64,000 nucleotides of DNA from a virus (IMGVR_UViG_3300028197_001695:54006-118005), one strand, 5' to 3'; positions 1-7,185 are shown, counted from the first letter of the stretch. A program made the numbers and translations. Notes: generated by a model from the sequence alone, not told the origin.

Positions 1-376
1 TATCTTTGAAATTACCTATGCTTCTATTGCAGTTGTGACACAGCCAACCACGAAATTCTTTTGTTTTATGATCGTGATCACAAACCCAAGGCCCAAGTCT
101 TAATCCACCTTTTCCTTTGACTTCTTCTCCTGTCCCACTGCAAATTGGGCAAGTATGATCTTCTGGAGGGGGAGGAGTGGATATCCGAAGATCTCTCCTT
201 TCTTTCCCTAACCTTTTTTCACACTCTTTGCATTCAGTTCTTCTATAAGCCCCTCTATCACGGAACCTGAACGAGTCTACAGGTCTATGTTTGCCACATT
301 TTTCGCAGAATTTTGTTTCTACATCTGGCTTAACAGAATAAAAACTACGGAAAAACTCCAATTGATCAGAACTCAT
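1..376 (-). CDS. Recombination endonuclease VII family protein (3' end outside window)
   Basis: The first 125 residues are visible; the C-terminus runs off the left edge. The protein carries CxxC pairs at residues 24-27, 49-52, 76-79 and 113-116, and the segment DHDH at 100-103 followed by a CHNCNRSIG stretch. This CPIC...DHDH...RG.LC..CN..IG pattern is the His-Me-finger core of the T4 gp49 endonuclease VII family, which resolves Holliday junctions and branched DNA before packaging. The N-terminal CEKC/CKEC pair looks like an extra zinc knuckle. Start is the ATG at 376, nine bases after the preceding gene's stop. No Shine-Dalgarno sequence is seen. Family call is firm; exact substrate is inferred. 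Confidence 0.85.
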   Translation of the reverse strand, partial: MSSDQLEFFRSFYSVKPDVETKFCEKCGKHRPVDSFRFRDRGAYRRTECKECEKRLGKERRDLRISTPPPPEDHTCPICSGTGEEVKGKGGLRLGPWVCDHDHKTKEFRGWLCHNCNRSIGNFKD

Positions 377-385
377 TGCATTATT

Positions 386-742
386 CTATATCTTCACCCA
401 GTTCTTATCAAGAGACAATTTAAATGAACCTAAGTGTTTTTGGCCCCATTCTTCTGGTTTAATCATAGATAATACATTCTTACCCCGAATCTCATATAAA
501 TAATAAGTTTCTCCTACTATTGGCTCGAAATTAAATTCTGCTTCATATATTATCCTATCCCAGTTGTATTGATCTATTACTCTATCATACTCTTCTTTTA
601 GCTGTATCAGCTTCTGCTGAGTGTCTCTCTCTATACTAGAAATCCCCTGCGACTTGAATGAAGTAAGGTCATTCTTGATTATCGGAGGAGATAAAGTAGA
701 GACTGGATATGATAGAAAAGCTGAACCAGTTACATCGTTCAT
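386..742 (-). CDS. Conserved hypothetical protein, DUF2452-like
   Basis: A 118-residue soluble protein. The middle has a charged helical region with QQKLIQLKEEYDRV (about residues 42-55), and the C-terminal half has the pattern EFNFEPIVGETYYLYE...LSMI.PEEWG...LGSFKL, which I recall as typical of the DUF2452 family. No catalytic motif is visible and the function is unknown. It is the gene just upstream of endonuclease VII in the same minus-strand transcript. Family assignment is from memory, so it is moderate. Confidence 0.6.
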   Translation of the reverse strand: MNDVTGSAFLSYPVSTLSPPIIKNDLTSFKSQGISSIERDTQQKLIQLKEEYDRVIDQYNWDRIIYEAEFNFEPIVGETYYLYEIRGKNVLSMIKPEEWGQKHLGSFKLSLDKNWVKI

Positions 743-752
743 TCCTTATTAA

Positions 753-1583
753 TTATTTTAATTTACAAAAACATCTTGATAGACCTTCTTCAATTGACAC
801 CAAGGGCTTAAAACCTAAATCTTTTTTTGTCTCAGTTATATCTGCCAAAGAGTGCCTTACATCCCCTTCTCTCTTCGGAGAGTTCTCCCATTTAACATTA
901 TGCCTTTGATTTATAAAATCTCTTATGTAATTCATTGAGACCGATTCTCCAGAGCCTACATCATAAACCTTACCCCCAAACCAATCTTCTGATTCCATAG
1001 CGCAAATATTTGCTAAAACAATATCTTCAACATGAACAAGGTCACGAGTTTGCTCCCCATCTCCATCCATACGCAAAGGCTTTCCTTCTTGTATCATTTC
1101 CATCCATGCACCAATCGCTGTTGAATAAGATCCACTATAGCTTTGGTCTTCAGAGTAAGCGTTAAAGTAACGAAGACAAACTGTATCTAAACCATATAAT
1201 TGAGAAAATAACTTACATTCCATTTCTGAAACTAACTTATGTAGTCCATAAGGAGAACAAGAAACACCATCTCTATTGCCATTTGCAGCACTTGAAGAAC
1301 TAAAAATAACACGCTTTACATCATGATTTGTCGCCCACTCCAAAAGTGTCGAAGTCACAAGAACATTTTGTTTCATTGTGTAAGACGGATTACGAACAGA
1401 AAACTCAACTCTTGGCTCAGCAGCAAGGTGGAAGACATAATCAAAATCTTCATCAGGTAAGCAATGAAGGACATCTTCATTATCTTTTTTGTCTATACCT
1501 CGCACATCATGACCCAAAGATTTTAATTTATGAAATATGTGACCTCCAATATACCCTTTATGACCAGTTACTAATATCTTCAT
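753..1583 (-). CDS. NAD-dependent nucleotide-sugar epimerase/dehydratase (UDP-hexose 4-epimerase type)
   Basis: A 276-residue short-chain dehydrogenase of the extended type. The Rossmann motif TGHKGYIG is at residues 6-13, the Ser-rich active-site strand at 94-98, and the catalytic Tyr112-x3-Lys116 pair in PYGLHK. RYFNAYS and RDLVHVEDI further on are typical of UDP-glucose/UDP-GlcNAc 4-epimerases (GalE/WbpP/WcaG type). It is somewhat short for the family (usually 300-340 residues). It may supply UDP-galactose for the UDP-galactopyranose mutase encoded at 18859-19845. The start is preceded by TTAGAGTAATC, a loose relative of the late box. Substrate is inferred. Confidence 0.85.
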   Translation of the reverse strand: MKILVTGHKGYIGGHIFHKLKSLGHDVRGIDKKDNEDVLHCLPDEDFDYVFHLAAEPRVEFSVRNPSYTMKQNVLVTSTLLEWATNHDVKRVIFSSSSAANGNRDGVSCSPYGLHKLVSEMECKLFSQLYGLDTVCLRYFNAYSEDQSYSGSYSTAIGAWMEMIQEGKPLRMDGDGEQTRDLVHVEDIVLANICAMESEDWFGGKVYDVGSGESVSMNYIRDFINQRHNVKWENSPKREGDVRHSLADITETKKDLGFKPLVSIEEGLSRCFCKLK

Positions 1584-1607
1584 GATTACTCTAATAAATA
1601 TAAAAAT

Positions 1608-2207
1608 TTAAATCGGCCAAGAAAATCCTTTTTCTACATCAATCTTAACTCCAAAAACCCTAGATCTCCATAATACCGATCCAACCTGTGCATCTTCAAA
1701 AATACAATAATCCTCTTTAAGTCCATGATTTGCTACAATAGAAGCCGCTCTTTTGGATAAAAAATACGCTCCTCCCATACAATAGATTACTCTTGGGACA
1801 AAAAACTTCACGTCATTTAATTCTTCACTTTCACATTTCCCGAAATGCCAATCAGAACTGTAATCACCTCGAACTAAGAGGCCAGAATAATCATTTTTTG
1901 AAGCGTCTTTAACAATTTTGTCGAAACCATCTAAGAAAACTACATCGTCATCTGTTTTCAGGAGTAAGTCGAAATCTTTATTTTCAACCGCCCACTTTAC
2001 AGCCATCATGCTTTTTACACTTAGACTTTCATAATTATCTGGGCAAGGCAAATAAACTACTTTCCCTTTAACCAAAGGAGAGGACAATGAAGGATCACCA
2101 ATGAAATACATGTGGTCTCCAAGCCTAGAAGTATCTTGAGACAACATTTTGTGCCTATACTTCTCACAAGATAAAATTATTGTAAATAATCGGTCCTTTG
2201 GTTCCAT
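1608..2207 (-). CDS. GT31-like (beta-1,3-galactosyltransferase type) glycosyltransferase
   Basis: A 199-residue protein with the hallmarks of the Galactosyl_T/GT31 fold: the metal-binding DDD at residues 86-88 within LLLKTDDDVVFL, the acceptor-side motif YCMGGAYFLS at 142-151, and EDAQVG at 171-176, matching the EDV.vG motif of eukaryotic beta-1,3-galactosyltransferases. There is no signal peptide or membrane segment, so it acts in the host cytoplasm. It ends two bases before the neighbouring gene and follows a sugar epimerase, which fits a shared glycan role. Donor and acceptor sugars cannot be read from the sequence. Confidence 0.8.
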   Translation of the reverse strand: MEPKDRLFTIILSCEKYRHKMLSQDTSRLGDHMYFIGDPSLSSPLVKGKVVYLPCPDNYESLSVKSMMAVKWAVENKDFDLLLKTDDDVVFLDGFDKIVKDASKNDYSGLLVRGDYSSDWHFGKCESEELNDVKFFVPRVIYCMGGAYFLSKRAASIVANHGLKEDYCIFEDAQVGSVLWRSRVFGVKIDVEKGFSWPI

Positions 2208-2209
2208 TA

Positions 2210-3472
2210 TTAAAATTTAAGCTTAATCGCTCTGGAAGTCCCTGCTAGCCCAAGGAAAACTTCTTTGCCTTTAACTGTAGCGCAAGTAGAGTAACCAGTT
2301 CCAAGACTCATTATCCCAGAACCCTCTTTTGCTGTTGGCCAACCATCCATAAACTGATACTCATAGTCTTCCCATTGGATCTCCTGAGTGAGAGGATTAA
2401 CCCTAAAACATTTAGTATCTCCCCAGAATGCGCTGTAAAGCCAACCATCAGGGGCGAGGTAACCGTGGAAGTTTTTATTTTTATTGGCTACCTTCAAGTA
2501 TCCTTCTGGCAAGTCTATCTCTTCATAACTATCATCAGCACAATTAATAATTAAAATCTTTTTGCCCGTCCTTGGTAAACAAAATACCTTATTAACACTC
2601 TTGACATATGTAGCCCCAACATACTTAACACTAAATCCAGAAACCCCAGATTTAATAGGATCACCTTCTAACAAGAAAGAATTACCATTCTTATCTATCT
2701 TGAGAATTTTGCTTCCTAAAGCTGGTGGCATATAAATGTTTCCATCTGGATCTGCTGCTGCTCCCCACACATGACTAAAGAATCCTATTTGTGGAGGAGT
2801 GAATGAACCAATCTCACCCGTTTTAGTATCCAAGGTATAAATTTTTAATGTCTTTGTATAAGATGGCATATAAATAATACCATTTGCTCCCTCTGCTCCA
2901 GATCTAACTTGAGGACAAGAGCTAAATTTCTTTTCTAAAGTAATCTCTCCCGTTGACCTTTTTAACTTAGCTATAGAAGTCGAATACGCTGGTAAAAAAT
3001 AAGTATAGCCATCAGAAGCTTCTACATTACCTATAAAGCCATGACTACCTTGAAGGTTTCTCTTAATAGAATCAGTAAGAGTATCTGTCTCAATATACAT
3101 ATCGGACTTATAGCCTAACGAATGGATAACCCCGCTGTCATCCATCGCCATCGTGCGAGTCTTTGTCAGATTACCTCTGATCTCGCCTTTTAAATATTCC
3201 AGCTTTGGCCAAGATGTTTTTGATGAATCTAAAAAAAAACCTTCCGCACTCGACTCCGCACTCGACTCCGCACTCGACTCCGCACTCGACTCCGCACTCG
3301 ACTCCGCACTGGTTTCCCAAGGTGGTTCAGAACTTGATTCAGCACTAGAAACTTCCGCCTCAGCACTAGAAATAAGCTCAGAGCTTGATAAGTGATTTTT
3401 TAATTGTTTTAATTGATCCACTGAAGTCTCTAATGAGTCAATTACTGAGGAGATTTGGTCTGAAGTTTTCAT
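2210..3472 (-). CDS. Beta-propeller-like protein with Ser-Ala-Glu-Ser tandem repeat
   Basis: About 420 residues. A helical N-terminus (residues 1-35) is followed by a Ser/Ala/Glu linker that contains six SSAE units, then a C-terminal domain of repeated strands with phrases such as DGYTYFLPA, ANGIIYMPS, DGNIYMPPA and DGWLYSAFW, each about 45-50 residues apart. That spacing fits a beta-propeller, as in NHL or SMP-30-like folds. The ATG at 3472 is preferred over one at 3502 because a strong promoter with its -10 box at 3481-3486 overlaps the extra codons. Possible roles are a virion fibre tip or a binding protein; none is shown. A second DNA-level oddity is the 12-base tandem repeat in the linker. 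Confidence 0.7.
   Translation of the reverse strand: MKTSDQISSVIDSLETSVDQLKQLKNHLSSSELISSAEAEVSSAESSSEPPWETSAESSAESSAESSAESSAESSAEGFFLDSSKTSWPKLEYLKGEIRGNLTKTRTMAMDDSGVIHSLGYKSDMYIETDTLTDSIKRNLQGSHGFIGNVEASDGYTYFLPAYSTSIAKLKRSTGEITLEKKFSSCPQVRSGAEGANGIIYMPSYTKTLKIYTLDTKTGEIGSFTPPQIGFFSHVWGAAADPDGNIYMPPALGSKILKIDKNGNSFLLEGDPIKSGVSGFSVKYVGATYVKSVNKVFCLPRTGKKILIINCADDSYEEIDLPEGYLKVANKNKNFHGYLAPDGWLYSAFWGDTKCFRVNPLTQEIQWEDYEYQFMDGWPTAKEGSGIMSLGTGYSTCATVKGKEVFLGLAGTSRAIKLKF
3243..3310. repeat. 12-base tandem repeat (about 5.6 copies)
   Basis: The unit CCGCACTCGACT recurs exactly every 12 bases with CCGCACT starting at 3244, 3256, 3268, 3280, 3292 and 3304. It encodes the Ser-Ala-Glu-Ser linker on the minus strand. 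Because the period is a multiple of three, gain or loss of a unit keeps the frame, so linker length may vary between related phages. Codon use in the copies is identical, which points to recent expansion. Confidence 0.9.
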
Positions 3473-3480
3473 GCTAACAT

Positions 3481-3509
3481 ATTCTAACAAAAGTTCGTGC
3501 AATTGTCAA
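3481..3509 (-). promoter_or_regulatory. Sigma70-like promoter for the beta-propeller gene
   Basis: On the minus strand: -35 TTGACA (3504-3509), a 17-base spacer and -10 TAGAAT (3481-3486). Only eight bases separate the -10 box from the ATG at 3472, so the transcript would begin at or next to the start codon. It lies just downstream of the tRNA-Met gene. Confidence 0.75.
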
Positions 3510-3519
3510 GTTAATTCGT

Positions 3520-3595
3520 TGGTGCGCCCGACCGGACTTGAACCGATAACCAAGGGTTTATGAGACCCCTGCTCTAACCATTGAGCTACAGGCGC
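3520..3595 (-). tRNA. tRNA-Met (CAT anticodon), CCA encoded
   Basis: A 76-base cloverleaf on the minus strand. The acceptor stem GCGCCTG pairs with CGGGCGC, the D arm is GCTC...GAGC, the anticodon stem GGGGT/ACCCT encloses the loop CTCATAA, and the T arm ATCGG/CCGGT encloses TTCAAGT. The anticodon is CAT. The 3' CCA is part of the DNA sequence (3520-3522). A CAT anticodon could also be the tRNA-Ile2 that is modified to lysidine; I cannot exclude this by eye. The first acceptor pair G-C argues against a typical bacterial initiator. Confidence 0.92.
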
Positions 3596-3617
3596 ATTAT
3601 CATTCTGTCTAGTGATT

Positions 3618-4241
3618 TTATTCACCAAATTTATAATTAAAATGTTTTATATCATCTCGATACACTTTCGAGATAATATCCCTAGTCTCATCATCATAAT
3701 ACTCTGTGTAATGCCTATGATTACTTTTATTGACATGAGGCAAGTCTTGCTTGGGTATTCCAATATCCTTGCAAATAAAATTAAAATCTTCCTGCAAACT
3801 TTCTATTTTACCCACAAAATCCATTTTTAATTCACCCTTGACGCTTAAAAAACTGTATTGTGTTTTTAAATGAGGCATTTCAACATCAGGTTTTTGAGTT
3901 TGATAGAAGTATGTTTGAGGTTCTGAAACTTTAATTAAAAAATCCTTAAAGCTCATGTCATTGTCCTGTATCTTCCGACAAGCGTCCTTGTCCCAAAAAT
4001 AGTGTTGATGATCAGGTCTCATCTGTTCCCAATAAGTATAAACGCTTAGCATACGAGACCAAGGATTTCTCACTATGGAATAGTACTTATAAGAATTAGA
4101 ATTAAAAATATAATTATGATAATTCTCCAAGGTTGCATGGGAGTTGCCCCGCCAACAATTAAAATTGTTACATTTTGTGATTGATGAACCTCCACATTTT
4201 GGGATATGTACAAACACAAATTTTTTAGTTTTGTTGATCAT
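3618..4241 (-). CDS. Carbohydrate sulfotransferase-like protein (copy 1 of 3)
   Basis: A 207-residue protein of the Sulfotransfer_2-type P-loop fold. The 5'-phosphosulfate loop is FVHIPKCGGSS at residues 10-20 and the 3'-phosphate motif is RNPWSRMLS at 58-66. The C-terminus has LPHVNK...HYTEYYDDETRDII and ends YKFGE, shared almost word for word with the genes at 20627 and 21185. The reaction expected for the family is transfer of sulfate from PAPS to a sugar hydroxyl, in the cytoplasm because no membrane anchor is present. The acceptor is unknown. It lies between tRNA-Met and a group of tiny genes. Confidence 0.85.
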   Translation of the reverse strand: MINKTKKFVFVHIPKCGGSSITKCNNFNCWRGNSHATLENYHNYIFNSNSYKYYSIVRNPWSRMLSVYTYWEQMRPDHQHYFWDKDACRKIQDNDMSFKDFLIKVSEPQTYFYQTQKPDVEMPHLKTQYSFLSVKGELKMDFVGKIESLQEDFNFICKDIGIPKQDLPHVNKSNHRHYTEYYDDETRDIISKVYRDDIKHFNYKFGE

Positions 4242-4264
4242 GTTTCTATTCCGAAAATAAAAAA

Positions 4265-4363
4265 TTAAAATGTATCAAAAATATCTTCCAATAAACCAAG
4301 GCGATACATCATGAATAATATTACGCCAATAAATATTGCTAAAACAAGTTCGCTTTTGTTCAT
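4265..4363 (-). CDS. Small single-pass membrane protein (32 aa)
   Basis: A 32-residue protein with one hydrophobic stretch, LVLAIFIGVILFMMY, at residues 6-20, and a short acidic tail. Its ATG overlaps the TGA of the upstream gene (ATGA), a coupling seen many times in this genome, which is the main reason for calling it. No function is recognised; small phage membrane proteins can be holin accessories or host-takeover factors. Confidence 0.6.
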   Translation of the reverse strand: MNKSELVLAIFIGVILFMMYRLGLLEDIFDTF

Positions 4364-4602
4364 GACTCTCTTACCCTAACTACTTCTTTCTTGACATTCT
4401 TAAAGTCTTTGTCGTATCTATCTGACCAGTGAGGGTCTTTAGCTTGTAGAACCTGTTCATATTCCTTGTCGATAAGTTGATTCTGGACCTGCCTCTCTAT
4501 CCAGCTTGGAGGATTCAGAATTTGATTTAAATCAAGATCTGATTCTTCGCCAAACATGGACTTCTTGAGCTTATGCAAGAGTAATTCAAATTTATTTTTC
4601 AT
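4360..4602 (-). CDS. Hypothetical protein (80 aa)
   Basis: An 80-residue charged protein, mostly helical, with a basic start (MKNKFELLLHKLKKSMFG) and the motif LNPPSWIERQVQNQL in the middle. It contains no cysteines or membrane segment. It is tightly linked on both sides: the small gene at 4604-4729 stops one base before its ATG and the next gene overlaps its stop. I do not recognise the family. Confidence 0.6.
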   Translation of the reverse strand: MKNKFELLLHKLKKSMFGEESDLDLNQILNPPSWIERQVQNQLIDKEYEQVLQAKDPHWSDRYDKDFKNVKKEVVRVRES

Positions 4603-4603
4603 T

Positions 4604-4729
4604 TTACCAATGTCTAATTGTATTTGCGATAATGAAACCGCAAGTTGTAATATGGATTAACCACCAAAAAGTTCTAATGACTGCTGCAATATCTGCTTCT
4701 GTACCATCATCTGAGATTTTTTGGCCCAT
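4604..4729 (-). CDS. Small membrane protein (41 aa), overlapping the neighbour out of frame
   Basis: A 41-residue reading frame starting MGQKISDDGTEADIAAV and containing the hydrophobic segment TFWWLIHITTCGFIIANTI (about residues 20-38). The last 73 bases of the gene at 4657-4767 are also read here in another frame. Its stop TAA is one base from the ATG of the gene at 4602, the normal spacing in this operon, and the acidic head plus membrane segment looks like a real protein. Function unknown. Confidence 0.55.
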   Translation of the reverse strand: MGQKISDDGTEADIAAVIRTFWWLIHITTCGFIIANTIRHW

Positions 4730-4767
4730 TGTCCTAGCCCATATTCTCCAAATTTTTTTTTATTCAT
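4657..4767 (-). CDS. Small basic protein (36 aa)
   Basis: A 36-residue frame beginning MNKKKFGEYGLGQW and continuing with a Gln-rich helix. It starts 12 bases after the stop of the gene at 4780-4983. It overlaps the 41-residue membrane protein out of frame, so either both are made or only one is real. No family is recognised. Confidence 0.45.
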   Translation of the reverse strand: MNKKKFGEYGLGQWAKKSQMMVQKQILQQSLELFGG

Positions 4768-4779
4768 AACTTACCCAAA

Positions 4780-4983
4780 TTAATAACCTTCAATAATATT
4801 ATTAATTGTTTCAACTACTTCATTATGATGAGCGATAGTCTCTACTTTCTTTTCGATTTCTACACCCAGATCAGGATGTTCTCCGATAGCTACTTGATGA
4901 TTCAAATAGGTTTCCAGATCTGCTCTGGCGATATCTCCAAGAGCTTCGTGTTTTTTCTTAATTGCTTTTAAATGTGCATTCAT
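4780..4983 (-). CDS. Hypothetical protein (67 aa), helical
   Basis: A 67-residue protein, predicted all-helical, starting with the Lys-rich MNAHLKAIKKKHEAL and ending in VVETINNIIEGY. It is the first gene downstream of tRNA-Leu on the minus strand. There is no recognisable motif. Confidence 0.6.
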   Translation of the reverse strand: MNAHLKAIKKKHEALGDIARADLETYLNHQVAIGEHPDLGVEIEKKVETIAHHNEVVETINNIIEGY

Positions 4984-5005
4984 ATTATTTTTTTAATAGT
5001 TTTAA

Positions 5006-5088
5006 TAGCTCTGGAGGGGATCGAACCCTCACGATCTAGGATCAACGGATTTTAAATCCGCAGCGTCTACCAATTCCGCCACAGAGCC
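5006..5088 (-). tRNA. tRNA-Leu (TAA anticodon)
   Basis: A class II tRNA of 83 bases on the minus strand. The acceptor GGCTCTG pairs with CAGAGCT (first pair G-U), the anticodon stem GCGGA/TCCGT holds the loop TTTAAAA with anticodon TAA, there is a long variable arm, and the T arm is GAGGG/CCCTC around TTCGATC. CCA is not encoded, unlike the tRNA-Met. UUA is expected to be a frequent Leu codon in this AT-rich genome. Confidence 0.92.
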
Positions 5089-5093
5089 TAAAT

Positions 5094-5513
5094 TTACTTA
5101 GCTGATACTACAATATATTCGTGATTGTCTTTATAGCTGTGAGCATAGTCGATGCAATCCTTGAAGTCTCCATGATAATCAATGAAAGAAGCATCGACCA
5201 CAAAGAACTTGCCATCTGGGAGAGGATAATTCTCTGCACCTTTCGCTAAGTGAGTCGAAGAGATCCTCCAACCAGATCCATCTTTCTTGACTAAGCTCTT
5301 AAATCGTTTCATCTCAGAAGGGTGATCATCTTCTTCGAAGTGACTGAGCATCTTCTCAAGCTGGAACTTAGTGAGAGAAACACAAGCCTCAATTTTTTCT
5401 GGATGAACAATCTCCTTTTCGATCTTGGTTTGAATTATCGGATCTTTAAAGCAATGCCAAGTTGCCAAAGCCCAAAGAGGAATTGATGTAGCTAGGAATA
5501 ATTTCGTTCTCAT
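5094..5513 (-). CDS. Hypothetical membrane-anchored or exported protein (139 aa)
   Basis: A 139-residue protein with an N-terminal signal-anchor (MRTKLFLATSIPLWALATWHC), then a soluble, Lys/Glu-rich domain with FFVVDASFIDYHGDFKDC near the C-terminus. Two cysteines in the mature part could form a disulfide in the periplasm. Its ATG overlaps the stop of the upstream gene by four bases. No family is recognised. Confidence 0.6.
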   Translation of the reverse strand: MRTKLFLATSIPLWALATWHCFKDPIIQTKIEKEIVHPEKIEACVSLTKFQLEKMLSHFEEDDHPSEMKRFKSLVKKDGSGWRISSTHLAKGAENYPLPDGKFFVVDASFIDYHGDFKDCIDYAHSYKDNHEYIVVSAK

Positions 5514-5722
5514 TTTCTTTTTTCAGTAATTTCATTCGGGAATACTTCTGCCTCTGACCCATCTCGGAACATAGCTAATACTTTCCCTTTACATTGAATA
5601 GCATTTTGCTTCGCCATCTCCAAGCAATTAATGGAGGGATTCACTTTCTCAAGGTCAGTTGAATACCCGCCCATCCAATCGCCCTTACGACTGTAAACAT
5701 TATATGTTTTGACTTCAGACAT
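5510..5722 (-). CDS. Hypothetical protein (70 aa)
   Basis: A 70-residue protein with the phrase YNVYSRKGDWMGGYSTDLEK at the N-terminus and a basic C-terminal end. It is four-base coupled to its downstream neighbour and shares one base with the AT-hook protein gene upstream. Function unknown. Confidence 0.6.
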   Translation of the reverse strand: MSEVKTYNVYSRKGDWMGGYSTDLEKVNPSINCLEMAKQNAIQCKGKVLAMFRDGSEAEVFPNEITEKRK

Positions 5723-5940
5723 TATGCTTCTAGCTTGATGTCAATCTTCGACGCTTCCTCTGTGGGAGTTTCGCTGCTGGTAACTACTGCACTAGGAGCA
5801 GAGTCGATAACAATATCAAGCTTCTCCAACCACACCCTAGAGACAGGGATTGATTGTCTCCGACCGAATAGGTCATTAAGTTGCTCAAGAGTAAGATTCA
5901 CGAATGATGTGCCACCTTTGGGTCTTCCACGTTTTGCCAT
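5722..5940 (-). CDS. Small protein with N-terminal AT-hook-like motif
   Basis: A 72-residue protein that opens with MAKRGRPKGG, an AT-hook core (RGRP) that binds the minor groove of AT-rich DNA in other proteins. A putative helix-turn region, LTLEQLNDLFGRRQSIPVSR, follows, and the C-terminus is acidic. It could be a small DNA-binding regulator; the family is not identified. Confidence 0.6.
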   Translation of the reverse strand: MAKRGRPKGGTSFVNLTLEQLNDLFGRRQSIPVSRVWLEKLDIVIDSAPSAVVTSSETPTEEASKIDIKLEA

Positions 5941-5975
5941 TGTATTAGTTTGTTAGTTTTTTTTGTTGGTTGAAA

Positions 5976-6173
5976 TTAGTATCCGCATTTTGAAACAACT
6001 GCGGAAGCTTCTCTGGAAAGAACCTCAAGAGTATCGTCATAGTCAATTGCCTCTACCTCTTTGAGAGCTTTCTCCAAGCCACCAATGAGTTCCCAAAGGT
6101 CATCCGCTTTGATCTTGTCGCCGTTGACTGTGATGTCGATCTTAGAAAAGTCGAAGTCTTGTTCGTTGTTCAT
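5976..6173 (-). CDS. Hypothetical acidic protein (65 aa)
   Basis: A 65-residue acidic protein (MNNEQDFDFSKIDITVNGDK...). It is probably the first gene of a leftward operon that goes on to the AT-hook protein and two other small genes. Its ATG is only six bases from a clear -10 box, so the message should be leaderless. No family is recognised. Confidence 0.65.
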   Translation of the reverse strand: MNNEQDFDFSKIDITVNGDKIKADDLWELIGGLEKALKEVEAIDYDDTLEVLSREASAVVSKCGY

Positions 6174-6179
6174 GCCGCT

Positions 6180-6207
6180 ATAATACTGCTTTTTGGATTA
6201 AGGTCAA
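6180..6207 (-). promoter_or_regulatory. Sigma70-like promoter abutting the ATG at 6173
   Basis: On the minus strand: -35 TTGACC (6202-6207), 16-base spacer, -10 TATTAT (6180-6185), then AGCGGC and the ATG. There is no room for a ribosome-binding site. Confidence 0.75.
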
Positions 6208-6218
6208 GTTTTTTTTCA

Positions 6219-7151
6219 TTAAATTGTTTGAGCAAGTGCCATACCTTCTCTAGTGAGTTTTCTCTTGACATCTATTTCCATGAGGTTCTTCCTAACTAAG
6301 ATCTGCTCGTAGTCTCTCTGAATAGCTTGCTTCTGGTAACCAGTGACAGAGCAGAGTCCATTGAGCGTCATCGCTCCCCTATCCCTCAGAGTCTTCACGA
6401 TCTGAATCTCAGAGTTTGATAAGCCCATCGGATTAACCCCCATAGCCTTACAGAACTCAGACCAGAGGGTCTTAGTGAAGACTTTCATCTTAGTGGCGGA
6501 AGCATACGTCTGAACGTCCTGAGCCTTGACTACAGCGTCTCTCGGATTGCCCCTCAATACAGAAACGATCTCTGTCTTCGCATTAGGGTCGATCTGCACC
6601 TCCCCTTCTAGATTAGACTCAAAGATTTTGTAAAGCTCTTCACCAGAGTAATCTTCAAAAGAAATATCTCTAAGTCTATCTCTAAGTGGCTCGCAAAGCT
6701 TTTCTTGATTTGTTGTCGCCATGCAAAGTGAAAGCTTCGAAAAGTCAAAGGTGAATGTCCCCTCCTCTGTAGTAACAGTTCGAACTGGATTTTTATCCAC
6801 GTTCAGTGCTGTCAAGAAAATCTCTTGTAAGTCTTTGGGAATATTGTGTCCCTCATCAATAAAAAGAAAGGCACTATGCTCAACCCACAATGGGTAAACC
6901 TGCTCAAAGAACGCACGAGCGTTTCTGATTGTCTTGCCGTTAATCTCAAGCATTGGAGGACGAGTGCCATCTGGACGCTGAAGAGCTTCGCGGAACTTAC
7001 GAGCAAAGAAAGTTTTGCCTCCACCCTTCTGGGTAGTGAGGTTGATAAACGGCAAACGGTTTGTCTCCTTGTAAGAGTCAATGAACACACTCAAAGTGCG
7101 CTTGACTGATTCTTGTCCAATGGCTTCTTCGAATACCTTGTTGATTTCCAT
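6219..7151 (-). CDS. RuvB-like AAA+ ATPase (Holliday junction branch migration motor)
   Basis: A 310-residue protein. The N-terminal AAA+ module has a Walker A-like QKGGGKT at residues 41-47 and Walker B FLFIDEGH at 95-102, with sensor-1 CMATTNQ and an arginine-finger region CEPLRDRLR. The C-terminal 70 residues form a winged helix starting near GLSNSEIQIVKTL, the domain arrangement of bacterial RuvB (about 330 residues). It should drive branch migration of recombination intermediates; no RuvA is seen. With endonuclease VII at the left edge it gives the phage both migration and resolution functions. A promoter directly precedes the start. Confidence 0.85.
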   Translation of the reverse strand: MEINKVFEEAIGQESVKRTLSVFIDSYKETNRLPFINLTTQKGGGKTFFARKFREALQRPDGTRPPMLEINGKTIRNARAFFEQVYPLWVEHSAFLFIDEGHNIPKDLQEIFLTALNVDKNPVRTVTTEEGTFTFDFSKLSLCMATTNQEKLCEPLRDRLRDISFEDYSGEELYKIFESNLEGEVQIDPNAKTEIVSVLRGNPRDAVVKAQDVQTYASATKMKVFTKTLWSEFCKAMGVNPMGLSNSEIQIVKTLRDRGAMTLNGLCSVTGYQKQAIQRDYEQILVRKNLMEIDVKRKLTREGMALAQTI

Positions 7152-7157
7152 GTCCGA

Positions 7158-7185
7158 AGAATATCACCATTCTCAGACGAGTCAA
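7158..7185 (-). promoter_or_regulatory. Sigma70-like promoter abutting the RuvB-like gene
   Basis: On the minus strand: -35 TTGACT (7180-7185), 16-base spacer, -10 TATTCT (7158-7163), then TCGGAC and the ATG at 7151. Confidence 0.65.

Noticed and set aside
3243-3310. Short repeats as a possible CRISPR array
   Set aside because: The period is 12 bases with no unique spacers; it is coding.
3153-3395. Open frame on the plus strand opposite the SAES repeat
   Set aside because: It is made by the repeat's codon bias (ALDS units) and has no start context; the minus-strand propeller gene explains the DNA.
6812-7109. Two frames inside the RuvB-like gene
   Set aside because: No plausible protein features; the AAA+ motifs are all in the main frame.
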